Of a stretch of 64,000 nucleotides of DNA, positions 46,430 through 55,904 are shown one piece after another. Under the pieces are notes generated by a model that ran no database searches, had not been told where the DNA came from, and saw only the letters and a program-made list of their open reading frames with translations. Within the stretch, counting starts at the first letter, position 1. Each line of letters starts with the position of its first letter. The position numbers and the translations under genes were made by a program. Origin of the DNA: Dermacentor variabilis (Eukaryota; Arthropoda; Arachnida; Ixodida; Ixodidae); the NCBI RefSeq assembly GCF_050947875.1, contig NC_134570.1, positions 103,216,122-103,280,121 on the forward strand, written 5' to 3'.

Positions 46430-46930
46430 CATCAACCGTCTCTTCCGCGCCTTTATACGGACGGTGCGCCCTCCTAGTGCGTACGCATTGCCGCGCGGCG
46501 CCGCAATCGTAAATGCATCAGCAGGCGCACGAGGCGCGACGTCACACCTCTGGAATGCGCCGCACACGGCGGCGGCGAGAGCGACTTAGCTGCGCCTCTC
46601 GTGACGTCACGCGGCTCTCGCGCGTGCGCAGTATGGCAGGCGCCGAAGCACGCGAAGCTCGGCCCCAACCCGCGTCGTGTAGCTTTACGCTACAAAGGAA
46701 AGAAGAAGCACTTTCTTGCATGCTATAAATCTTCACTGAGAGCTGAATGTTCTGCGCCGTGGCTGCGCAGCCAGGCGAGCCGACGCGAGGCAGCACAAGC
46801 GCACGATGACAGAGAGGAGCTGTTCCCCGAGATCACGCCGCGTTTCGACGCGTAGGAGCCATGCCACACCAACTCCGGATGCGTGGGCGCGCTGATACGA
46901 GCTTGCGTGCGTCCACAATCGTACGTGTGG
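46430..46930. promoter_or_regulatory. CpG-rich promoter-like region with CRE and NRF1-like sites
   Basis: Dense in CpG compared with its AT-rich surroundings. It contains a perfect CRE palindrome TGACGTCA (46602-46609), a half-site GCGACGTCACAC (about 46538), an NRF1-like GCGCGTGCGCA (46620-46630) and TATAAAG for the minus strand (46451-46457). Overlapping GC-rich frames on both strands (60-122 codons) are composition artefacts. Confidence 0.5.
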
Positions 46931-48330
46931 TCTGGCCTTAACAGTGGCACAAAGCCATCTCGGGAAATTGGCAAATAACGGGCATACATGCAGTGGCGCC
47001 TAACAAATTCCAGCGAGTGTACCGTACGGGGCGACCTTGCCTTTTCACAACTCAAATTGCGGCGATGCGGTTTCTTTTGTACATTTGCCATGAAAATGTT
47101 AGTTGCCTCTAATTAAACCGAATACATTAAAACGTTGCCGCTGACCGGCCCACCGGAAACCTTAGTGGCATATAATTTTTTCAACCCCTTTTAGAAGAAT
47201 CGTTACAAAGGCAGTAATTCCTCAACACACATTTTACTTCGACGAAATTTTGGCCATAGATCCACGCCTCCCCTCCCCCCTTTCTTCCCCAGATAAATTT
47301 GATCTTCATTACGATCACAGTTTTACCAGGGCATCGTGTAAACTCTGCGTTGCTCGTAAAACACACTTGCAGCCCTCCCGATTTCTTGCATACGTAATTT
47401 ACTGTAAATTTTGTAAGCAGTCGACTCACTTCGAACTTCGCTTACACATTACGCCTAACCTTCCCCTGATTTTAAACAACTATAAACACCGCGCTATGTT
47501 CAGATTATTGAGGACGCAGGAAAATCCAGTACATGCGCTCTTGAAAATTATAAAAAAAGCCAGAGCTCGGCGATTATTTGCAACGCTTCTAATTAAGCCA
47601 GGAACGCTAGAGTTTAGCCACACAGTGCACATACCACGACCCAATTTCTAGGGAATATCAGCTTCGTGTAACGTAGAGTTATCTTGGAACCCGCACACAT
47701 CAAGTTTTGGCGATTCGTCGCCCGTTACCTGCTTCTTCTTTTCGCCGAACTTAACCTAAACAAGGTGGCTCACTAATTTCTCCACAGATACCAGGGGAAT
47801 CCAATAAACCTCATGGAATAAAAGAACAAGGACTCAATAAATATTTTAACGCTGCGCCTGGAGCTAGGAACGTAGAAATTTCGCGACCCGCTGCACTTAA
47901 GATAGACCCCATTTCAAGTGAACATAAAGCTTTGTGTAACACAGCAGAGTTATTTCATGAGATTAATAAACGTCGCTGGCAACCGCGGCTGGAAACATTC
48001 TCACACTTGTTTAGGCATTTTTCGCAAATACTGTAGTTCATATTTGAATGCGGGGAAGAGAATAGGCGGACCGAAGTAATGCGAGACACACGAGCATCTA
48101 CAGGTATCCACACACATCCAAATTCGCACGAAAACTCTCGGTTGTAATAAGCATCATGTGTGTGTGTATGTATTCTTATTTATGCGAAATTAGGAAAGCG
48201 TCCATTGAGAGAAGAAGCCGGCGTCTCTAGCAGCAAAATGGCGCCTAAATTCCCATTGGAAGTGACTCCACGTCACGTCCGCGCCTCAACAAAGAAGATG
48301 GCGCGAAAGGGAACGCCCGCTACCACACTG
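46931..48330. other. No gene recognised
   Basis: Mixed unique DNA. The 133-codon frame at 47250-47651 is not supported by any domain. AAAATGGCGCC near 48236 resembles a YY1-type site but no transcript structure follows. Confidence 0.4.
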
Positions 48331-48959
48331 CCCTTACAAAAATTTTTATAGAAAGTCCATAGACAGTCTATAGACATTTGTCTATGAAGTCTATAGACTG
48401 TCTATAGACATTTCTTTAGACTAGTCTATAGACAGTCTATAGATTTATGGCCATACACTTTTTATAGACTAGTCTATAAAAAGTCTGAGTCTATAGACAT
48501 TTCTTTAGACTAGTCTATAGACAGTCTATAGACTTATGGCCATACACTTTTTATAGACTAGTCTATAAAAAGTCTGAGTTTATAGACTGTGTATACACAG
48601 TCTATAGACAGTCTATAGACTTATGGCCATACTTTTTATAGACTAGTCTATAAAAAGTCTGAGTCTGTAGATTGTCTATAGACTGTCTATAGACTTATGG
48701 CCATACACTTTTTATAGACTAGTCTATAAGAAGTCTGAGTCTATAGACTGTCTATACACGGTCTATAGACTTATGGCCATACACTTTTTATAGACTAGTC
48801 TATAAAAAGTCTGAGTCTATAGACTGTCTATACACTGCCTATAGACAGTCTAGAGACTTATGGCCATACACTTTTTATAGACAAGTCTACAAGAATTCTG
48901 AGTCTATAGACTGTCTATAGACTGTCTACAGATGAGATTTGTCTGTAGACATTTTATAC

Positions 48960-49015
48960 ACTTCAGTCTACAAAAGTAGAACTATATATACAGTTCTACT
49001 TTTGTAGACTGAAGT
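48960..49015. repeat. 24-bp perfect inverted repeat with 8-base loop
   Basis: Arms 48960-48983 (ACTTCAGTCTACAAAAGTAG...) and 48992-49015 are exact complements around ATATATAC. Confidence 0.95.
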
Positions 49016-49115
49016 CTATGAAATGTCTATATACAAATGTATATCGATAGTCTATAGACATTCTATAGATTTCAGTCTACGAAAACAGAACTTTATAGTC
49101 CGATACACTTTTTTC

Positions 49116-49200
49116 TATGACATTCTGCAGACATTTGTTAACAAATATGAATTTTTTTATGACATTCTGCAGACGTTTGTTAACAAATATGAATTTTTTT
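49116..49200. repeat. Two-copy tandem repeat, ~42 bp
   Basis: ATGACATTCTGCAGACATTT... and ATGACATTCTGCAGACGTTT..., each ending TTAACAAATATGAATTTTTTT. One substitution between copies. Confidence 0.95.
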
Positions 49201-49260
49201 AATCTATAGGCACTCTATATACACAGACATCTTATAGACAAGTCTACAAAGAGTGTATAA

Positions 49261-49784
49261 GGCCATAACTCCATAGCGGCTATCTACAAGCTAGTTTACA
49301 TCTTTGTTTACATGCGGTAGCGAAAAGTTTTGAATGTATTTATGCATGTGCACCTGTTCCTTTTCATCTGCACTTATGCATTACCGTTAGTAGATTAATA
49401 ATGCTTCTGAACCAGCTGTACTTTCATATATGTTGCATAAACAGAAAGAATTTAAATAGTGCCGAATCATGCAGTGCGAAAAATAAAACAAATGCACCAG
49501 CAATGCATTAACCGTTTTTATTGCTCGATATAATAGATGAATTCCTTAAATTCATGTCGTACGCTACTATGGAAACAGAATAAATATTTACACTACTCCT
49601 TGGCAAGCATGGTCGCCAGGCTGGCCTTGACCTTTGTGTCATTAGTCCCAAAAGTGCTGCAGGTGTATGCTGCAAATAAGTAGATGCAGCAATATGAGGC
49701 AAAAATAACAAGTGTACATTCTTTGTGTGTTCATTAAGCAGCTTAATATATTTGCTCAAACCATCTAAGTCAATACTTAATGCG
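49261..49784. other. No gene recognised
   Basis: AT-rich. The 83-codon minus frame at 49508-49759 has no domain. Confidence 0.4.
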
Positions 49785-50165
49785 GTTTAACTATGACTAA
49801 TGGCTGCTTGTCAATACAAATGAGCACCTTTATACAATGTTTTATTGCATGGTATGGTGAACAATTAAACAGTCACAACTGCTGCTCGTGCCAGCAACAG
49901 TATGTTCCCTTTTATGACAAGTTCATATATGATGCATTATTGTACTTATCCCAAATGGTCTCTATATTTATTGCTGAAACGTTACCCAGTTGGGCTGTCT
50001 GTACATTTTTTTTTGGCTGGTAGTTAAGTATGCCCGTGCAGAGGGATATCTTCAGAAGACGTGACTGGAATATTCACAGTATCATGCCTAAGATTGTAAT
50101 TTATTTTGCTTAATACACATTTAAATGTCTTTCTCATACTTTTAAATGAATGGGTGATTGGCCAT
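49785..50165 (-). repeat. Partial third copy of repeat R
   Basis: Direct, diverged match to about 51070-51460 of R copy 2: GTGCCAGCAACAGTATGTTC against GTGCCAGCAACGGTACGTTT, GTATGCCCGTGCAGAGG against ATATGCCCGTGCCAAAC, and CTTTCTCATACTTTTAAATG against CTTTTCTCATACTTCGAGATG. Confidence 0.7.
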
Positions 50166-50414
50166 AACTTCAACGGAAGGCAGATGGGCTGATTGTATCG
50201 ATATGGTCGCTTAATTTGTTACAGGTAATGAGGCCTCTTGGGCGTGCTAACAGGTTTCCAAGTTAGGTATACCACATGAGCACCCGAAATACCACACGAG
50301 CACTTTGAGTCATGGCACGACAGATATGCACCTCCTAGGAAACAGAACTGATAGTATAGTTCGAATGAATTCTATTACAGTAAATTATTTAAGCTGCTTT
50401 GAAAGATGAAAATT

Positions 50415-53378
50415 TTTTCTAGGCTATCGAAGTTCAGGACGTTTAGTTAACGCAAAAAAAAAAACACATATTGAGTAAGAAATGCCTTGTCAGTATGCTT
50501 GACTTTCTTTTATTTTTCAATAAATGGAACCAATTTCCTTCAATTTTTATCAGGTGAAACGTTTTAAAAATATATTTAACTCAGAGATTCTCTGGAAACT
50601 CTGTGTGACATATAACAAGACAGCATACCTATGTGGCCATTTTAAGATTTCCCGATCTTTTTCCAAGCCTTCCCTGGCTGTTTTCAAGAAAATTTTCTGG
50701 CAATCTATGACGCCTGCAGCTTAAGTGTAATAAAAAAAATATTGTGGTTTAATGCTTGCCAAGTACTGCCAGTCCATAATATTTAGATAAAACGAATAAC
50801 ACGTCAGTCACTTGACATGCAGTATTAGATTCAACTGACTTGAATCCCTTGATTAATAAAGCTGGCAAGGGCTTCGGCAAGTTCGTAATTGATGGCCACA
50901 CGAGTACAGCACGGAAGACACAGAGACACACGTAAAGCAAATGCAACAATGTGAGGAAAAACTATACAATGAGTTATACAATTAGTTATTTTTACGGTTC
51001 AGCAGTAGTTTTCAATATAATTTGCTCTCATCACTTATGCCTCTAGTTAACTTTGTTTACCTCTGACTAAAGACTACATGGCAATATTAATCAGTACCAT
51101 TATGATGTTTCGTTATACTACAGTATGATAAGCAGTTAGACAACCGTAATGGTTGCCGGTGCCAGCAACGGTACGTTTCGTTTTAAGACAGGTTCATGTG
51201 ACACACAGTGTACTTATAAAAATAAAAGAAATGCGAGAATCCCAAACGATTCCTATAATAATACTTGTTGAAACAAAGATACCCGGCTGGACTGTGCACA
51301 TTTTTTCGGGTGTTAATGCAATATGCCCGTGCCAAACGAACATGCTCAGCATACTGACTGCAGTTTTGAACAATCACGTTAAGATTTGCAATTTATTTCC
51401 GCTTAGAACAGTCTGCAATGTCTCTTTTCTCATACTTCGAGATGAATACATTTGCCACACTTTCAGTAGAATGCACATGAATGGGGGCGTACTGATCAGG
51501 TTACTTATCAACTAAAACATGTTACGATCTCTTAGGTGTGTTGATAAGGGTAGAACAAATGCAATGTCCACTGAATTATTTGAATAATCTGTGCGTTATC
51601 TACTTAGAAAAGACCACCAAATTGATAATCTGGCTCTTTTTTCTTTTGTACAGCGCATATTGTATGCAGTCTGTCCAAGACGACGGCACTACATACAACA
51701 GTAATGAAAACCGGAACACTTATTACGCACGACAATGGCTTCATACCATGCACGATCACCACAATGCGAATCTGCGCCAGCAGCCACCTTGTGATTAAGA
51801 GCACGTAAACTGCAGAACGCCGAAGCATCGGAAGCCGCTTAACGCTTTTCATATAGCTCGAAAGATAACTTCTGCTGCTAAATTGTTTAAAAAAGAGACA
51901 AAAAACAAATCTTCCAACTACCGTCAAACGCAATGCCATCAGTTTGAAACGTGTAAAGGTGTTCCCGGAGCGACTTATTTATTGTTCTCTAATTTTTTCG
52001 GCTAAGTTGCGAAGCTGCAAGTGACTGAGCTTATCGCAGGTTTCATGCTCCAAAAGCGTTTGTGGTTGCATATAAATAGGTTGGGTGAATCTAGAGATTT
52101 GTACTAGATATTTCTTCAAGTCTCGTGTTTTGCTTGCTGTAACTTTCCAAAATTATTTAGATTGGTTGCGAGGAACCTTAAAAATACTGCTACCTTTAAA
52201 CTATGCGAAAACGGCAGCGCACACACTGCTGATGCATGCCCCGCAAACACGGCCTTTCATCCGAGTACGCTAGCAGTTATTCAACTATGCCTGTCTGTTT
52301 GAAAATTCTTGATGCTAACACAATTTCCAGATATATATGTAAAGCGTGTCACGAGAATTTCACGACACATACGGTGCAGCATTCATCGCGGCCGGATCAA
52401 GCGCCACGAAATGAGATCTACCATACTGGCTGCCCAACACACACAATCCACTTAGTGGTAGCTCAGTATCAAGTTAAAACATGGTGTACTTCCTTTTTTA
52501 CGCACCTAAGCTATAATTATAAAATCAACAAGCACGAGCGATCGCTCGCCGTAAAATATTCCGTATAGTAGAAGCGAGAACAAGAGCGCGTTATCAAACC
52601 ATGTCAACGACAAAGCGACACTATACCCGTGTCGCCTGCGCTACATGCAGCCGGTTCGCGCTACGAAATGCGCTCACATAATCATGAGGTATTGACGCAA
52701 AACGTCTTTGATAAAGCTTACCATTCAGTGTAGTTGATGCCACAAAGAAGACACGCATACACAGACACCAACGTTCAGGGAGACACCGCACACCGGCACA
52801 ACCGTTTACGTGCCTGGCGCACTCGTTGAGACGGCGCACCGCCGCGCATGCGCAAGAGCTCCGAGCATGCGCAGGAGCTCCGCGCGGGAGGGCGTGCGCG
52901 CTCGGAGGATTGTGAGCGCCTTTTCCTCCTTCATTTTTTTCTTTGTCTCTTTCTCTCTCTCTGCGCACCATGTGCGCCGGAACGGGTGGCTTTTCTTTTC
53001 CCTTATGCATTTTTTTTCGTGGACGAAAGATATGCGCTGGCAGGTTGTATGACAAACGCTGTGGGCTATCATATGAGACTGGAACGCTAACATGAATGCG
53101 CTGTTTGTAAAAGCCGTTACGGGGCCCTTAAGACGTTTTAGACGCATTATTGCCAGCGTCGATGAGTAATACAGCGTATTTGTAGCATATCTTCCAGCGT
53201 ACCGCCAAATGTGATGCTCGCACGTATGTTAGTGCTAATTTTCTGTTCCGATGATAGGTCAAAGCAATCAGTACAGCATTGAGGTACTCATATGCGTGGC
53301 TGCGCAGGCATACCGCCGGCGAAATACTGGGTGGGCTCAGAGAATTTGGCACCTATTTTAAGTGAATGAGAAACTTTG
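50415..53378 (-). repeat. Repeat R, copy 2 (inverted relative to copy 1)
   Basis: Reverse-complement homologue of 30525-33425. The minus-strand frame 50749-50949 (SITNLPKPLPALLIKGF, NTACQVTDVLFVLSKYYGLA) parallels the plus-strand frame of copy 1. The plus frame 51153-51515 (AVLNNHVKICNLFPLR) parallels its minus-strand frame. Near 52846 the GCATGCGCAAGAGCTCCG block is tandemly duplicated, giving two NRF1-like sites where copy 1 has one. Confidence 0.8.
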
Positions 53379-53941
53379 ATGAGTTTATAGTGCAGGATAT
53401 TAGGCAACAAAAGTCGCCCAATGTTAGTGACGCAGCCGAGATATGAAGACAATGTGAAAAGTATCCGAGAATCGAACGACACACAACGCGAACGCCACAT
53501 GCGCGACATCGGTTCATGGCACATTCAGAAAGTCCGCGTTGTCAGCTACAAACATTACGAGCGTCTTTGCTGTTAGCTTGATGCCTGTTTCGAATCCACT
53601 TGTATCTGAAGCTGGCGTTCATAACATATATTTTAACAAATGGATCGGCGTTTTGCTTCCGTTATTCTACTGCCGCAAAAGTGATGCGACAACTGTGAAG
53701 ACTGTCTTGCGATTGCCGAGAGCGACTACGTAGATCATATGTCGTCAACAAATGCAGAGGTGTACACTATGTGTATACTAAAGTCTACAAATAGGCTCTA
53801 CAGCAATCTCAGCAGTATACACCTTTAGTGGCTTATATCAAATGCAGCTATGTATTATTCACCGGTACCTGCGCTTGGTTACAGCGTACACGGGTTGGGA
53901 CCAGATTAACGATGTTTGTCTATTATTAATCTATAGACGTG
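53379..53941. other. No gene recognised
   Basis: Contains short outliers of the element's repeat motif (AAAGTCTACAAATAG at 53780, AATCTATAGACGTG at 53928). No open frame of note. Confidence 0.4.
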
Positions 53942-54285
53942 CAAGACCACGACAACTCAGAGGTGGTGAATTCACCACCTGGTCTGCGGGCTTTCGCCAC
54001 TTATTCACCACCTTTGCCACATCTTCACCATCTGACCTTCACCACCTGGTCTTCGCGAAGTGTACGTCCGGGAAGCAGCCAGGTTTAGGGCCTTCGGGTG
54101 CCTGGAAGACCTTGGTGACTCGGACGGTGCCTGCTCCGCCGCGATCCTCGTTCGGTGCAGCTGCACCGAACGCAGACTAGCAGTCTGCACGGTTTGCCCG
54201 CCGCGCCGGGGTTGCGTTGCCGTCGTGCATGAACCAGTGCCATATCGCGTTCGCAGAGGGCGGGGGGTATGGGAACTCGGAATTA
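53942..54285. repeat. GC-rich island of perfect palindromes inside the AT-rich element
   Basis: Holds AGGTGGTGAATTCACCACCT (53961-53980, perfect), a 24-bp perfect palindrome at 54149-54172 centred on GGTGCAGCTGCACC, the hairpin GCAGACT-agc-AGTCTGC (54172-54188) and CTTCGCGAAG (about 54051). The string TTCACCACCTGGTCT occurs twice. Frames of 102 and 112 codons across it are not supported. Confidence 0.85.
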
Positions 54286-54292
54286 CATATTA

Positions 54293-54845
54293 TCGACTTT
54301 CTTCTATAGACATTCAATACACCGGGAGTAGAGAAAAAAATAGAAACCTTGTCGACTATTGTCCATAATATAGAGAGTCAACAGACAAAGTATGGACAAA
54401 AATAAATAGAAACTGTATCGGCTTTCGTCTACAGGTAGTCCATATAGAGGGGAAGTAGACAAAGAAGAAACAAACTCCTTATCGAATTTTTTCTATAGAC
54501 CGTCTATAGACTGCGAATAGACAAAAAGAAATAGAAACCCTATCGACTTTCGTCTATAGAAAGTCTAAAGACAAAGTATGGACAAAAATAGATAGAGACT
54601 GTGTCGACTTTCGTCTGTAGGTATTCTATAGAGGGGAAGCAGACAAAAAGGAAACAAACACCTTATCGACTTTTTTCTATAGACCGTCTATAGACTGCGA
54701 ATAGACAAAAATAAATAGAAACTTTATCGACTTTCGTCTATAGACAGTCTATAGACTTTATATCAACAAAAGTCCAAATCTATAGAAAGGAAAGGTCGTC
54801 TATGAAATGTCTATAGACTTTCTATAGACAGTCTAAAGTCATTTT
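54293..54845. repeat. Right subterminal array: ~62-bp units in a three-unit higher-order repeat
   Basis: Units starting TCGACTTTCGTCTATAG (variants) occur at 54293, 54352, 54418, 54482, 54543, 54604, 54666 and 54727. Units 2 and 5 share AAAGTATGGACAAAAATA. Units 3 and 6 share AGAGGGGAAG(T/C)AGACAAA. Units 4 and 7 share CCGTCTATAGACTGCGAATA. The higher-order period is therefore about 186 bases. Confidence 0.92.
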
Positions 54846-54853
54846 TGTAAGGG

Positions 54854-55904
54854 TGGCGCACCAGGTGTTGCGTGAGAGGAGACGGCATCACTCACCTCAC
54901 TCTCGAAAGCCTCTGTTATCCGCTTGTTCCTTGACCTCTCAAGCTCTCGTCGGCATTTTAACTTCGCCACGGTTATTGACATACAGAAAGCAATGCATAA
55001 AGAAACAATTAATTTGAATGAAAAAACTTCCACAATATTGAATTTCGACCGTACGACCCCACACTCAGAAGACGAGTGCCTTACCCGGTTGACTTAACCA
55101 GAGCCCCTATGTAACAAGCCAGCGTACTCTGCTTTTTCGCATCAAGCTAAAAGGACCGGAAGTTCCTGTGTCAAGCCCAGCGTGACAAAAGCGTTAACTT
55201 CAAAATCACTACGACTTACTCGGAAGTGTTTCCATTAGATTCTACAGCACTCGGGCGACGTAGTTTGACATGAGTTTCGAAGTGCACCAGACTTGTGGGC
55301 AAGCATCACAACGTGCTCGCTTGCCCGCGAGGAGTGCATAACTCGAAGGACCGTTTAGAAAACGTTCAACTGGACCTTAATGCTTTAGCATTCGCAACTC
55401 ATAATTGCTGAGGTGTCCTGTGATATTTTTTTTAGTTTGATCTTGGTGGAAATCTACTTATGCCAGGGGAGCGTATTTAATTTTGCCCCGTTCGTTAAAT
55501 ACACTCCAAACGCTATGGAGCACATGCATACACATTTTATTGCATAAACCGCAATTTCGCCCTACAGTTGAAATTTTAAAGCGACGCTTTCTTTGCCTCT
55601 TCATTTCACTTTTTCTCTAATGCTGCTGCTGTCGCTGTCTTCCACGCCTCGTTAAAATGCCGCGTAGGAGGCTGTTTCAGAGCATGTACATACTTGGCAG
55701 GAACGTGGCAGAGAGGATAGGCGATGCGAGAAGCTCGTTTGACCCTTTCCATCGACGGTCTCCACAATGCCCTCTAGAGTTCCCTGGGTGTCGTCGCAAT
55801 ACCTACCAGGCAGTTGAAGTTATTCGTGACTCCCGCAAAAGCATTGTAGAAGCAGCAGTGCTTAGTTTCGTACTAACGTGAAACAGTCCAGAGGCTAGGT
55901 AGAC
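54854..55904. other. No gene recognised
   Basis: Unique-looking sequence right of the element. The 74-codon frame at 55657-55881 (MPRRRLFQSMYILGRNVA) has no recognised family. Confidence 0.35.

Larger units (their letters stand above)
48345..49260. repeat. Left subterminal array: palindromic TCTATAGAC repeats, 74-89 bp units
   Basis: A unit beginning TTATGGCCATACACTTTTTA, with TAGACTAGTCTATAAAAAGT and a variable number of GTCTATAGAC blocks, recurs at 48445, 48534, 48621, 48695, 48771 and 48858. The spacings are 89, 87, 74, 76 and 87 bases. TTATAGACTAGTCTATAA is itself a perfect palindrome. The distal part (48900-49260) is more degenerate. Confidence 0.92.
48331..54853. mobile_element. 6.5-kb interval bounded by CCCTTACAAAAAT inverted ends
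   Basis: The left end CCCTTACAAAAATTTTTATA at 48331 and the right end, complement of CCCTTACAAAAATGACTTTA, finishing at 54853, match over 13 bases. Both then run into TATAGAAAGTC(C/T)ATAGAC-type repeats. The ends face outward as terminal inverted repeats. No target duplication longer than TG is visible. Subterminal arrays (48345-49260 and 54293-54845) are built on TCTATAGA. Between them lie repeat R copy 2, a partial third R copy and a GC-rich palindromic island. It may be one foldback-type DNA transposon with captured DNA, or two smaller related elements flanking older sequence. No transposase is recognisable. Confidence 0.6.

Noticed and set aside
46542..47091. Overlapping GC-rich ORFs around the CpG island
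   Set aside because: Frames are open on both strands because of CpG richness. No family resemblance.
48345..49260. CRISPR array
   Set aside because: Repeats are palindromic and tandem with no unique spacers or cas genes, and the genome is eukaryotic.
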